Positions 48,989-63,350 of a stretch of DNA of 64,000 nucleotides are shown here, piece after piece. The translations under genes were made by a program, and so were the position numbers. The number at the start of each line of letters is the position of its first letter. The stretch's first letter is position 1. Origin of the DNA: Primula veris (Eukaryota > Streptophyta > Magnoliopsida > Ericales > Primulaceae); NCBI GenBank assembly GCA_963682055.1, contig OY821747.1:20014258-20078257 (forward strand), read 5' to 3'. Below the pieces are notes generated by a model, which saw only the letters and a program-made list of their open reading frames with translations, did not search any database and had not been told where the DNA came from.

Positions 48989-51900
48989 ATGTTGAAAAAC
49001 AAAAAAGTCGGTAGAAACCGTGTACTATAGGCCATAAATCCAAGAAAAAAATGAGGAATATTCCCTACATATGCAAGAACATTACCTAAACCTGAAATCC
49101 TAAACCCTAAAACCTATAAATATAAACAAAATGTTGAAAAACAAAAAAGTCGGTAGAAACTGTGTACTATATGCCATAAATCCAAGAAAAAAAATGAGGA
49201 ATATTCCCTACATATGCAAGAACATTACCTAAACCCTAAAACTAAAACCCTAAACCCTAAAACCAAAACCCTAAACCCTAAACCATACAAATATAAATAA
49301 AATGTCAAAAAACAAAAAAGTCGGTAAAACCCGTGTACTATTGGCCATAAATCCAAGAAAAAAAATGTGGAATATTCCCTACATATGCAAGAACATTACC
49401 TAAACCCTAAACCAGAAACCCTAAACCCTGAAACCAAAACCCTAAAACTTATAAATATAAACAAAATGTCGAAAAACAAAAAAGTCGGTAGAAACCGTGT
49501 ACTATAGGCCATAAATCTAAGAAAAAAAAATGTGGAATATTCCCTACATATGCAAGAACATTACCTAAACCCTAAACCTGAAACCCTAAAACCAAAACCC
49601 TAAAACTTATAAATATAAACAAAATGTCGAAAAACAAAAAAGTCGGTAGAAACCGTGTACTATAGGCCATAAATCCAAGAAAAAAAATGAGGAATATTCC
49701 CTACATATGCAAGAACATTACCTAAACCCTAAAACTAAAACCCTAAACCCTAAAACCAAAACCCTAAACCCTAAACCCTAAAACCTATAAATATAAACAA
49801 AATGTCGAAAAACAAAAAAGTCGGTAGAAATCGTGTACTATAGGCCATAAATCCAAGAAAAAAAATGTGGAATATTCCCTACATATGCAAGAACATTACC
49901 TAAACCCTAAACCTGAAACCCTAAACCCTGAAACCAAAACCCTAAACCCTAAAACTTATAAATATAAACAAAATGTCGAAAAACAAAAAAGTCGGTAGAA
50001 ACCGTGTACTATAGGCCATAAATCCAAGAAAAAAATGAGGAATATTCCCTACATATGCAAGAACATTACCTAAACCCTAAAACCAAAACCCTAAACCCTA
50101 AAACCTATAAATATAAACAAAATGTCGAAAAACAAAAAAGTCGGTAGAAACCGTGTACTATAGGCCATAAATCCAAGAAAAAAAATGAGGAATATTCCCT
50201 ACATATGCAAGAACATTACCTAAACCCTAAAACTAAAACCCTAAACCCTAAAACCAAAACCCTAAACCCTAAACCATACAAATATAAATAAAATGTCAAA
50301 AAACAAAAAAGTCGATAAAACCCGTGTACTATTGGCCATAAATCCAAGAAAAAAAATGTGGAATATTCCCTACATATGCAAGAACATTACCTAAACCCTA
50401 AACCAGAAACCCTAAACCCTGAAACCAAAACCCTAAATCCTAAAACTTATAAATATAAACAAAATGTCGAAAAACAAAAAAGTCGGTAGAAACCGTGTAC
50501 TATAGGCCATAAATCCAAGAAAAAAAAAATGTGGAATATTCCCTACATATGCAAAAACATTACCTAAACCCTAAACCTGAAACCCTAAACCCTAAAACCA
50601 AAACCCTAAACCCTAAACCCTAAAACCAAAACCTTAAACCCTAAACCCTAAAACCTATAAATATAAACAAAATGTCGAAAAACAAAAAAGTCGGTAGAAA
50701 CCGTGTACTATAGGCCATAAATCCAAGAAAAAAAATGTGGAATATTCCTTACATATGCAAGAACATTACCTAAACCCTAAACCTGAAACCCTAAACCCTG
50801 AAACCAAAACCCTTAACCCTAAAACTTATAAATATAAACAAAATGTCGAAAAACAAAAAAGTCGGTAGAAACCATGTACTATAGGCCATAAATCTAAGAA
50901 AAAAATGTGGAATATTCCCTACATATGCAAGAACATTACCTAAACCCTAAACCTTAAACCCTAAACCCTGAAACCAAAACCCTAAACCCTAAAACTTATA
51001 AATATAAACAAAATGTTGAAAAACAAAAAAGTCGGTAGAAACCGTGTACTATAGGCCATAAATCCAAGAAAAAAATGAGGAATATTCCCTACATATGCAA
51101 GAACATTACGTAAACCCTAAACCCTAAAACCAAAACCCTAAAACCAAAACCCTAAAACCAAAACCCTAAACCCTAAAACCTATAAATATAAACAAAATGA
51201 TGAAAAACAAAAAAGTCGGTAGAAACTGTGTACTATATGCCATAAATCCAAGAAAAAAAATGAGGAATATTCCCTACATATGCAAGAACATTACCTAAAC
51301 CCTAAAACTAAAACCCTAAACCCTAAAACCAAAACCCTAAACCCTAAACCATACAAATATAAATAAAATGTCTAAAAACAAAAAAGTCGGTAAAACCCGT
51401 GTACTATTGGCCATAAATCCAAGAAAAAAATGTGGAATATTCCCTACATATGCAAGAACATTACCTAAACCCTAAACCAGAAACCCTAAACCCTGAAACC
51501 AAAACCCTAAAACCTAAAACTTATAAATATAAACAAAATGTCGAAAAACAAAAAAGTCGGTAGAAACCGTGTACTATAGGCCATAAATGCAAGAAAAAAA
51601 AATGTGGAATATTCCCTACATATGCAAGAACATTACCTAAACCCTAAACCTGAAAGCCTAAAACCTAAAACCAAAACCCTAAACCCTAAACCCTAAAACC
51701 TATAAATATAAACAAAATGTCGAAAAACAAAAAAGTCGGTAGAAACGTGTACTATAGGCCATAAATCCAAGAAAAAAAATGTGGAATATTCCCTACATAT
51801 GCAAGAACATTACCTAAACCCTAAACCTAAAACCCTAAACCCTGAAACCAAAACCCTAAACCCTAAACCATACAAATATAAATAAAATGTTGAAAAAGAA

Positions 51901-52130
51901 AAAAGTCGGTAGAACCCGTGTACTATTGGCCATAAATCCAAGAAAAAAAATGTGGAATATTCCCTACATATGCAAGAACATTACCTAAACCCTAAAACCA
52001 AAACCCTAAACCCTAAAACCTATAAATATAAACAAAATGTCGAAAAACAAAAAAGTCGGTAGAAACCGTGTACTATATGCCATAAATCCAAGAAAAAAAA
52101 TGAGGAATATTCCCTACATATGCAAGAACA
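48989..52130 (+). repeat. Right-domain block, copy 1
   Basis: Its left part matches 53549-54890 at +4,560 bp, including the E-type module directly joined to CCTAAAACCTATAAAT (49092-49120). From about 50460 the match to copy 2 shifts to about +4,887-4,901 bp, because copy 2 gained about 330-340 bp (two monomers). Marks are GCAAAAACATTACC (50551), AAACCATGTACTATAGG (50871) and ATGTTGAAAAAGAAAAAAG (51889 and 52211). Confidence 0.86.
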
Positions 52131-53548
52131 TTACCTAAACCCTAAAACTAAAACCCTAAATCCTAAAACCAAAACCCTAAACCCTAAACCATACAAATAT
52201 AAATAAAATGTTGAAAAAGAAAAAAGTCGGTAGAACCCGTGTACTATTGGCCATAAATCCAAGAAAAAAAATGTGGAATATTCCCTACATATGCAAGAAC
52301 ATTACCTAAACCCTAAAACCAAAACCCTAAACCCTAAAACCTATAAATATAAACAAAATGATGAAAAACAAAAAAGTCGGTAGAAACTGTGTACTATATG
52401 CCATAAATCCAAGAAAAAAAATGAGGAATATTCCCTACATATGCAAGAACATTACCTAAACCCTAAAACTAAAACCCTAAACCCTAAAACCAAAACCCTA
52501 AACCCTAAACCATACAAATATAAATAAAATGTCAAAAAACAAAAAAGTCGGTAAAACCCGTGTACTATTGGCCATAAATCCAAGAAAAAAAATGTGGAAT
52601 ATTCCCTACATATGCAAGAACATTACCTAAACCCTAAACCAGAAACCCTAAACCCTGAAACCAAAACCCTAAATTCTAAAACTTATAAATATAAACAAAA
52701 TGTCGAAAAACAAAAAAGTCGGTAGAAACCGTGTACTATAGGCCATAAATCCAAGAAAAAAAAATGTGGAATATTCCCTACATATGCAAGAACATTACCT
52801 AAACCCTAAACCTGAAACCCTAAAACCAAAACCCTAAAACCTATAAATATAAACAAAATGTCGAAAAACAAAAAAGTCGGTAGAAACCGTGTACTATAGG
52901 CCATAAATCCAAGAAAAAAAATGAGGAATATTCCCTACATATGCAAGAACATTACCTAAACCCTAAAACTAAAACCCTAAAGCCTAAAACCAAAACCCTA
53001 AACCCTAAACCATAAAAATATAAATAAAATGTCAAAAAACAAAAAAGTTGGTAAAACCCGTGTACTATTGGCCATAAATGCAAGAAAAAAAATGTGGAAT
53101 ATTGCCTACATATGCAAGAACATTACCTAAACCCTAAACATGAAACCCCAAACCCTAAACCCTGAAACCAAAACCCTAAACCCTAAAACTTATAAATATA
53201 AACAAAATGTCGAAAAACAAAAAAGTCTTTAGAAACCGTGAACTATAGGCCATAAATCCAAGAAAAAAAATGTGGAATATTCCCTACATATGCAAGAACA
53301 TTACCTAAACCCTAAACCTGAAACCCTAAACCCTGAAACCAAAACCCTAAACCCTAAAACTTATAAATATAAACAAAATGTTGAAAAACAAAAAAGTCGG
53401 TAGAAACCGTGTACTATAGGCCATAAATCCAAGAAAAAAAATGAGGAATATTCCCTACATATGCAAGAACATTACCTAAACCCTAAAACCAAAACCCTAA
53501 ACCCTAAAACCAAAACCCTAAACCCTAAACCATACAAATATAAATAAA
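52131..53548 (+). repeat. Varied right-domain monomers between the block copies
   Basis: Private variants include CTAAATTCTAAAAC (52672), AAAGCCTAAAACC (52980), GAATATTGCCTAC (53098), AAACATGAAACCCC (53146) and AGTCTTTAGAAACCG (53225). The GTTGGTAAAACCCG form (53047) recurs at 57791, 59483 and 60860. No gene is present. Confidence 0.8.
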
Positions 53549-56500
53549 ATGTTGAAAAACAAAAAAGTCGGTAGAAACCGTGTACTATAGGCCATAAATC
53601 CAAGAAAAAAATGAGGAATATTCCCTACATATGCAAGAACATTACCTAAACCTGAAATCCTAAACCCTAAAACCTATAAATATAAACAAAATGTTGAAAA
53701 ACAAAAAAGTCGGTAGAAACTGTGTACTATATGCCATAAATCCAAGAAAAAAAATGAGGAATATTCCCTACATATGCAAGAACATTACCTAAACCCTAAA
53801 ACTAAAACCCTAAACCCTAAAACCAAAACCCTAAACCCTAAACCATACAAATATAAATAAAATGTCAAAAAACAAAAAAGTCGGTAAAACCCGTGTACTA
53901 TTGGCCATAAATCCAAGAAAAAAAATGTGGAATATTCCCTACATATGCAAGAACATTACCTAAACCCTAAACCAGAAACCCTAAACCCTGAAACCAAAAC
54001 CCTAAATCCTAAAACTTATAAATATAAACAAAATGTCGAAAAACAAAAAAGTCGGTAGAAACCGTGTACTATAGGCCATAAATCCAAGAAAAAAAAATGT
54101 GGAATATTCCCTACATATGCAAGAACATTACCTAAACCCTAAACCTGAAACCCTAAAACCAAAACCCTAAAACCTATAAATATAAACAAAATGTCGAAAA
54201 ACAAAAAAGTCGGTAGAAACCGTGTACTATAGGCCATAAATCCAAGAAAAAAAATGAGGAATATTCCCTACATATGCAAGAACATTACCTAAACCCTAAA
54301 ACTAAAACCCTAAAACCAAAACCCTAAACCCTAAACCCTAAAACCTATAAATATAAACAAAATGTCGAAAAACAAAAAAGTCGGTAGAAATCGTGTACTA
54401 TAGGCCATAAGTCCAAGAAAAAAAATGTGGAATATTCCCTACATATGCAAGAACATTACCTAAACCCTAAACCTGAAACCCTAAACCCTGAAACCAAAAC
54501 CCTAAACCCTAAAACTTATAAATATAAACAAAATGTCGAAAAACAAAAAAGTCGGTAGAAACCGTGTACTATAGGCCATAAATCCTAGAAAAAAATGAGG
54601 AATATTCCCTACATATGCAAGAACATTACCTAAACCCTAAAACCAAAACCCTAAACCCTAAAACCTATAAATATAAACAAAATGTCGAAAAACAAAAAAG
54701 TCGGTAGAAACCGTGTACTATAGGCCATAAATCCAAGAAAAAAAATGAGGAATATTCGCTACATATGCAAGAACATTACCTAAACCCTAAAACTAAAACC
54801 CTAAACCCTAAAACCAAAACCCTAAACCCTAAACCATACAAATATAAATAAAATGTCAAAAAACAAAAAAGTCGCTAAAACCCGTGTACTATTGCCCATA
54901 AATCCAAGAAAAAAAATGAGGAATATTCCCTACATATGCAAGAACATTACCTAAACCCTAAAACTAAAACCCTAAACCCTAAAACCAAAACCCTAAACCC
55001 TAAACCCTAAAACCTATAAATAGAAACAAAATGTCGAAAAACAAAAAAGTCGGTAGAAATCGTGTACTATAGGCCATAAATCCAAGAAAAAAAATGTGGA
55101 ATATTCCCTACATATGCAAGAACATTACCTAAACCCTAAACCTGAAACCCTAAACCCTGAAACCAAAACCCTAAACCCTAAAACTTATAAATATAAACAA
55201 AATGTCGAAAAACAAAAAAGTCGGTAGAAACCGTGTACTATAGGCCATAAATCCAACAAAAAAATGAGGAATATTCCCTACATATGCAAGAACATTACCT
55301 AAACCCTAAAACCAAAACCCTAAACCCTAAAACCTATAAATATAAACAAAATGTCGAAAAACAAAAAAGTCGGTAGAAACCGGGTACTATAGGCCATAAA
55401 TCCAAGAAAAAAAAAATGTGGAATATTCCCTACATATGCAAAAACATTACCTAAACCCTAAACCTGAAACCCTAAACCCTAAAACCAAAACCCTAAACCC
55501 TAAACCCTAAACCCTAAACCCTAAAACCAAAACCTTAAACCCTAAACCCTAAAACCTATAAATATAAACAAAATGTCGAAAAACAAAAAAGTCGGTAGAA
55601 ACCGTGTACTATAGGCCATAAATCCAAGAAAAAAAATGTGGAATATTCCTTACATATGCAAGAACATTACCTAAACCCTAAACCTGAAACCCTAAACCCT
55701 GAAACCAAAACCCTAAACCCTAAAACTTATAAATATAAACAAAATGTCGAAAAACAAAAAAGTCGGTAGAAACCATGTACTATAGGCCATAAATCTAAGA
55801 AAAAAATGTGGAATATTCCCTACATATGCAAGAACATTACCTAAACCCTAAACCTGAAACCCTAAACCCTGAAACCAAAACCCTAAACCCTAAAACTTAT
55901 AAATATAAACAAAATGTTGAAAAACAAAAAAGTCGGTAGAAACCGTGTACTATAGGCCATAAATACAAGAAAAAAATGAGGAATATTCCCTACATATGCA
56001 AGAACATTACCTAAACCCTAAACCCTAAAACCAAAACCCTAAAACAAAAACCCTATAACCAAAACCCTAAACCCTAAAACCTATAAATATAAACAAAATG
56101 TTGAAAAACAAAAAAGTCGGTAGAAACTGTGTACTATATGCCATAAATCCAAGAAAAAAAATGAGGAATATTCCCAACATATGCAAGAACATTACCTAAA
56201 CCCTAAAACTAAAACCCTAAACCCTAAAACCAAAACCCTAAACCCTAAACCATACAAATATAAATAAAATATCAAAAAACAAAAAAGTCGGTAAAACCCG
56301 TGTACTATTGGCCATAAATCCAAGAAAAAAAATGTGGAATATTCCCTACATATGCAAGAACATTACCTAAACCCTAAACCAGAAACCCTAAACCCTAAAA
56401 CCAAAACCCTAAAACCTAAAACTTATAAATATAAACAAAATGTCGAAAAACAAAAAAGTCGGTAGAAACCATGTACTATAGGCCATAAATCCAAGAAAAA

Positions 56501-57100
56501 AAAAAGTGGAATATTCCCTACATATGCAAGAACATTACCTAAACCCTAAACCTGAAACCCTAAACCCTAAAACCAAAACCCTAAACCCTAAACCCTAAAA
56601 CCTATAAATATAAACAAAATGTCGAAAAACAAAAAGGTCGGTAGAAACGTGTACTATAGGCCATAAATCGAAGAAAAAAAATGTGGAATATTCCCTACAT
56701 ATGCAAGAACATTACCTAAACCCTAAACCTGAAACCCTAAACCCTGAAACCAAAACCCTAAACCCTAAACCATACAAATATAAATAAAATGTTGAAAAAG
56801 AAAAAAGTCGGTAGAACCCGTGTACTATTGGCCATAAATCCAAGAAAAAAAATGTGGAATATTCCCTACATATGCAAGAACATTACCTAAACCCTAAAAC
56901 CAAAACCCTAAACCCTAAAACCTATAAATATAAACAAAATGTCGAAAAACAAAAAAGTCGGTAGAAACCGTGTACTATATGCCATAAATCCAAGAAAAAA
57001 AATGAGGAATATTCCCTACATATGCAAGAACATTACCTAAACCCTAAAACTAAAACCCTAAACCCTAAAACCAAAACCCTAAACCCTAAACCATACAAAT
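53549..57100 (+). repeat. Right-domain block, copy 2
   Basis: This block is homologous to 48989-52130. It differs by an inserted A'-D-E-like stretch at about 54895-55350 and by the 222 bp monomer holding five perfect CCCTAAA units. GCAAAAACATTACC (55438), AAACCATGTAC (55771) and ATGTTGAAAAAGAAAAAAG (56789) mark the alignment. Confidence 0.85.
55491..55525 (-). repeat. Longest perfect telomere run seen: five TTTAGGG units
   Basis: Five uninterrupted CCCTAAA units lie inside an unusually long monomer (ATG 55351 to the next ATG 55573, 222 bp). The homologous monomer at 50464-50671 is 208 bp long with fewer units, so units appear to have been gained here. The run is far too short for a chromosome end. 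Confidence 0.95.
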
Positions 57101-60100
57101 ATAAATAAAATGTCAAAAAACAAAAAAGTCGGTAAAACCCGTGTACTATTGGCCATAAATCCAAGAAAAAAAATGTGGAATATTCCCTACATATGCAAGA
57201 ACATTACCTAAACCCTAAAACCAAAACCCAAAACACTAAAACCTATAAATATAAACAAAATGTCGAAAAACAAAAAAGTCGGTAGAAACCGTGTACTATA
57301 TGCCATAAATCCAAGAAAAAAAATGAGGAATATTCCCTACATATGCAAGAACATTACCTAAACCCTAAAACTAAAACCCTAAACCCTAAAACCAAAACCC
57401 TAAACCCTAAACCATACAAATATAAATAAAATGTCAAAAAAGAAAAAAGTCGGTAAAACCCGTGTACTATTGGCCATAAATCCAAGAAAAAAAATGTGGA
57501 ATATTCCCTACATATGCAAGAACATTACCTAAACCCTAAACCTGAAACCCTAAACCCTGAAACCAAAACCCTAAACCCTAAAACTTATAAATATAAACAA
57601 AATGTCAAAAAACAAAAAAGTCGGTAGAAACCGTGTACTATAGGCCATAAATCCAAGAAAAAAAATGTGGAATATTCCCTACATATGCAAGAACAATACC
57701 TAAACCCTAAAACTAAAACCCTAAACCCTAAAACCAAAACCATAAACACTAAACCATAAAAATATAAATAAAATGTCAAAAAACAAAAAGGTTGGTAAAA
57801 CCCGTGTACTATTATTGGCCATAAATGCAAGAAAAAAAATGTGGAATATTCTCTACATATGCAAGAACATTACCTAAACCCTAAACCTGAAACCCTAAAC
57901 CCTAAACCCTGAAACCAAAACCCTAAACCCTAACACTTATAAATATAAACAAAATGTCGAAAAACAAAAAAGTAGGTAGAAACCGTGAACTATAGGCCAT
58001 AAATCCAAGAAAAAAAATGTGGAATATTCCTTACATATGCAAGAACATTACCTAAACCCTAAACCTGAAACCCTAAACACTAAAACCAAAACCCTAAACC
58101 CTAAATCGTAAAACCTATAAATATAAACAAAATGTCGAAAAATAAAAAAGTCGGTAGAAACCGTGTACTATAGGCCATAAATCTAAGAAAAAAAATGTGG
58201 AATATTCCCTACATATGCAAGAACATTACCTAAACCCTAAACCAGAAACCCTAAACCCTGAAACCAAAACCCTAAATCCTAAAACTTATAAATATAAACA
58301 AAATGTCGAAAAACAAAAAAGTCGGTAGAAACCGTGTACTATAGGCCATAAATCCAAGAAAAAAAATGTGGAATATTCCCTACATATGCAAGAACATTAC
58401 CTAAACCCTTAACCTGAAACCCTAAACCCTGAAACCAAAACCCTAAACCCTAAAACTTATAAATATAAACAAAATGTCGAAAAACAAAAACGTCGGTAGA
58501 AACCGTGTACTATAGGCCATAAATCCAAGAAATAAAATGAGGAATATTCCCTACATATGCAAGAACATTACCTAAACCCTAAAACCAAAACCCTAAACCC
58601 TAAAACCAAAACCCTAAACCCTAAACCATACAAATATAAATAAAATGTTGAAAAACAAAAAGGTCGGTAGAACCCGTGTACTATTGGCCATAAATCCAAG
58701 AAAAAAAATGTGGAATATTCCCTACATATGCAAGAACATTACCTAAACCCTAAAACCAAAATCCTAAACCCTAAAACCTATAAATATAAACAAAATGTCA
58801 AAAAACAAAAAAGTCGGTAGAAACCGTGTACTATATGCCATAAATCCAAGAAAAAAAATGAGGAATATTCCCTACATATGCAAGAACATTACCTAAACCC
58901 TAAAACTAAAACCCTAAACCCTAAAACCAAAACCCTAAACCCTAAACCATACAAATATAAATAAAATGTCAAAAAACAAAAAAGTCGGTAAAACCCGTGT
59001 ACTATTGGCCATAAATCCAAGAAAAAAAAATGTGGAATATTCCCTACATATGCAAGAACTTTACCTAAACCCTAAACCAGAAACCCTAAACCCTGAAACC
59101 AAAACCCTAAATCCTAAAACTTATAAATATAAACAAAATGTCGAAAAACAAAAAAGTCGGTAGAAACCGTGTACTATAGGCCATAAATCCAAGTAAAAAA
59201 ATGTGGAATATTCCCTACATATGCAAGAACATTACCTAAACCCTAAACCTGAAACCCTAAAACCAAAACCCTAAAACCTATAAATATAAACAAAATGTCG
59301 AAAAACAAAAAAGTCGGTAGAAACCGTGTACTATAGGCCATAAATCCAAGAAAAAAAATGAGGAATATTCCCTACATATGCAAGAACATTACCTAAACCC
59401 TAAAACTAAAACTCTAAACCCTAAAACCAAAACCCTAAACCCTAAACCATAAAAATATAAATAAAATGTCAAAAAACAAAAAAGTTGGTAAAACCCGTGT
59501 ACTATTGGCCATAAATGCAAGAAAAAAAATGTGGAATATTCCCTACATATGCAAGAACATTACCTAAACCCTAAACATGAAACCCTAAACCCTAAACCCT
59601 GAAACCAAAACCCTAAACACTAAAACTTATAAATATAAACAAAATGTCGAAAAACAAAAAAGTCGGTGGAAACCGTGAACTATAGGCCATAAATCAAAGA
59701 AAAAAAATGTGGAATATTCCTTACATATGCAAGAACATTACCTAAACCCTAAATCTGAAACCCTAAACACTAAAACCAAAACCCTAAACCCTAAATCGTA
59801 AAACCGATAAATATAAACAAAATGTCGAAAAAGAAAAAAGTCGGTAGAAACCGTGTACTATAGTCCATAAATCCAAGAAAAAAAATGAGGAATATTCCCT
59901 ACATATGCAAGAACATTACCTAAACCCTAAAACCAAAACCCTAAACCCTAAAACCAAAACCCTAAACCCTAAAACCAAAACCCTAAACCCTAAACCATAC
60001 AAATATAAATAAAATGTTGAAAAACAAAAAAGTCGGTAGAACCCGTGTACTATTGGCCATAAATCCAAGAAAAAAAATGTGGAATATTCCCTACATATGC

Positions 60101-61360
60101 AAGAACATTACCTAAACCCTAAAACCAAAACCCTAAACACTAAAACCTATAAATATAAACAAAATGTCGAAAAACAAAAAAGTCGGTAGAAACCGTGTAC
60201 TATATGCCATAAATCCAAGAAAAAAAATGAGGAATATTCCCTACATATGCAAGAACATTACCTAAACCCTAAAACTAAAACCCTAAACTCTAAAACCAAA
60301 ACCCTAAAACCAAAACCCTAAACCATACAAATATAAATAAAATGTCAAAAAACAAAAAAGTCGGTAAAACCCGTGTACTATTGGCCATAAATCCAAGAAA
60401 AAAAATGTGGAATATTCCCTACATATGCAAGAATATTACCTAAACCCTAAACCTGAAACCCTAAACCCTGAAACCAAAACCCTAAATCCTAAAACCTATA
60501 AATATAAACAAAATGTCGAAAAACAAAAAAGTCGGTAGAAACCGTGTACTATAGGCCATAAATCCAAGAAAAAAAAATGTGGAATATTCCCTACATATGC
60601 AAGAACATTACCAAAACCCTAAACCTGAAACCCTAAAACCAAAACCCTAAAACCTATAAATATAAACAAAATGTCGAAAAACAAAAAAGTCGGTAGAAAC
60701 CGTGTACTATAGGCCATAAATCCAAGAAAAAAAATGAGGAATATTCCCTACATATGCAAGAACATTACCTAAACCCTAAAACTAAAAGCCTAAACCCTAA
60801 AACCAAAACCCTAAACCCTAAACCATAAAAATATAAATAAAATGTCAAAAAACAAAAAGGTTGGTAAAACCCGTGTACTATTATTGGCCATAAATGCAAG
60901 AAAAAAAATGTGGAATATTCTCTACATATGCAAGAACATTACCTAAACCCTAAACATGAAACCCTAAACCCTAAACCCTGAAACCAAAACCCTAAACCCT
61001 AAAACTTATAAATATAAACAAAATGTCGAAAAACAAAAAAGTAGGTAGAAACCGTGAACTATAGGCCATAAATCCAAGAAAAAAAATGTGGAATATTCCT
61101 TACATATGCAAGAACATTACCTAAACCCTAAACCTGAAACCCTAAACACTAAAACCAAAACCCTAAACCCTAAATCGTAAAACCTATAAATATAAACAAA
61201 ATGTCGAAAAATAAAAAAGTCGGTAGAAACCGTGTACTATAGGCCATAAATCTAAGAAAAAAAATGTGGAATATTCCCTACATATGCAAGAACATTACCT
61301 AAACCCTAAACCTGAAACCCTAAACCCTAAAACCAAAACCCTAAACCCTAAACCCTAAAC
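57101..61360 (+). repeat. Right-domain monomers with a +3,069 bp repeated segment
   Basis: A segment at about 57720-58200 recurs at about 60789-61270. It is marked by a 3-bp gain giving TACTATTATTGGCC (57807 and 60876), AAAAAGGTTGG, AGTAGGTAG and CTAAATCGTAAAACC (58101 and 61170). A third, incomplete relative lies at 59440-59880, without the ATT gain and with AAACCGATAAAT. A still more distant CTAAATCGTAAAACC is at 46935. Private substitutions are frequent. Confidence 0.85.
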
Positions 61361-63350
61361 CATACAAATATAAATAAAATGTCAAAAAACAAAAAAGTCG
61401 ATAAAACCCGTGTACTATTGGCCATAAATCCAAGAAAAAAAATGTGGAATATTCCCTACATATGCAAGAACATTACCTAAACCCTAAACCAGAAACCCTA
61501 AACCCTGAAACCAAAACCCTAAATCCTAAAACTTATAAATATAAACAAAATGTCGAAAAACAAAAAAGTCGGTAGAAACCGTGTACTATAGGCCATAAAT
61601 CCAAGAAAAAAAAAATGTGGAATATTCCCTACATATGCAAAAACATTACCTAAACCCTAAACCTGAAAACCTAAACCCTAAAACCAAAACCCTAAACCCT
61701 AAACCCTAAAACCAAAACCTTAAACCCTAAACCCTAAAACCTATAAATATAAACAAAATGTCGAAAAACAAAAAAGTCGGTAGAAACCGTGTACTATAGG
61801 CCATAAATCCAAGAAAAAAAATGTGGAATATTCCTTACATATGCAAGAACATTACCTAAACCCTAAACCTGAAACCCTAAACCCTGAAACCAAAACCCTA
61901 AACCCTAAAACTTATAAATATAAACAAAATGTCGAAAAACAAAAAAGTCGGTAGAAACCATGTACTATAGGCCATAAATCTAAGAAAAAAATGTGGAATA
62001 TTCCCTACATATGCAAGAACATTACCTAAACCCTAAACCTGAAACCCTAAACCCTGAAACCAAAACCCTAAACCCTAAAACTTATAAATATAAACAAAAT
62101 GTTGAAAAACAAAAAAGTCGGTAGAAACCGTGTACTATAGGCCATAAATCCAAGAAAAAAATGAGGAATATTCCCTACATATGCAAGAACATTACCTAAA
62201 TCCTAAACCCTAAAACCAAAACCCTAAAACCAAAACCCTAAACCCTAAAACCTATAAATATAAACAAAATGTTGAAAAACAAAAAAGTCGGTAGAAACTG
62301 TGTACTATATGCCATAAATCCAAGAAAAAAAATGAGGAATATTCCCTACATATGCAAGAACATTACCTAAACCCTAAAACTAAAACCCTAAACCCTAAAA
62401 CCAAAACCCTAAACCCTAAACAATACAAATATAAATAAAATGTCAAAAAACAAAAAAGTCGGTAAAACCCGTGTACTATTGGCCATAAATCCAAGAAAAA
62501 AAATGTGGAATATTCCCTACATATGCAAGAACATTACCTAAACCCTAACCCAGAAACCCTAAACCCTGAAACCAAAACCCTAAAACCTAAAACTTATAAA
62601 TATAAACAAAATGTCGAAAAACAAAAAAGTCGGTAGAAACCGTGTACTATAGGCCATAAATCCAAGAAAAAAAATGTGGAATATTCCCTACATATGCAAG
62701 AACATTACCTAAACCCTAAACCTGAAACCCTAAACCCTAAAACCAAAACCCTAAACCCTAAACCCTAAAACCTATAAATATAAACAAAATGTCGAAAAAC
62801 AAAAAAGTCGGTAGAAACGTGTACTATAGGCCATAAATCCAAGAAAAAAAATGTGGAATATTCCCTACATATGCAAGAACATTACCTAAACCCTAAACCT
62901 GAAACCCTAAACCCTGAAACCAAAACCCTAAACCCTAAACCATACAAATATAAATAAAATGTTGAAAAACAAAAAAGTCGGTAGAACCCGTGTACTATTG
63001 GCCATAAATCCAAGAAAAAAAATGTGGAATATTCCCTACATATGCAAGAACATTACCTGAACCCTAAAACCAAAACCCTAAACCCTAAAACCTATAAATA
63101 TAAACAAAATGTCGAAAAACAAAAAAGTCGGTAGAAACCGTGTACTATATGCCATAAATCCAAGAAAAAAAATGAGGAATATTCCCTACATATGCATGAA
63201 CATTACCTAAACCCAAAAACTAAAACCATAAACCCTAAAACCAAAACCCTAAACCCTAAACCATACAAATATAAATAAAATGTCAAAAAACAAAAAAGTC
63301 GGTAAAACCCGTGTACTATTGGCCATAAATCCAAGAAAAAAAATGTGGAA
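61361..63350 (+). repeat. Right-domain block, copy 3 (+11,086 bp from copy 1)
   Basis: AGTCGATAAAACCCG (50310 and 61396), GCAAAAACATTACC (50551 and 61637) and AAACCATGTAC (50871 and 61957) share an offset of 11,086 bp. The copy is therefore closer to copy 1 than to copy 2 at its left end, because the GATAAAACCCG mark is absent from copy 2. Confidence 0.84.

Noticed and set aside
55491..55525. True chromosome-end telomere
   Set aside because: The run has only five perfect units and is flanked by satellite on both sides. A real telomere would be a long, nearly pure TTTAGGG tract.
57585..57830. Minus-strand open frame of 81 codons
   Set aside because: This is the same reverse-strand satellite frame, kept open by chance local changes, including the 3-bp ATT gain near 57810. 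There is no start context or independent support.
58966..59163. Plus-strand 65-codon frame starting MSKNKKVGKTRVL; similar at 63778-63975
   Set aside because: It is a type B monomer read through into the next telomere module. At 58966 an extra A in the A-tract shifts the frame, and at 63812 an extra A does so. Other type B monomers stop after about 33 codons, so it is an accident of indels and not a gene.
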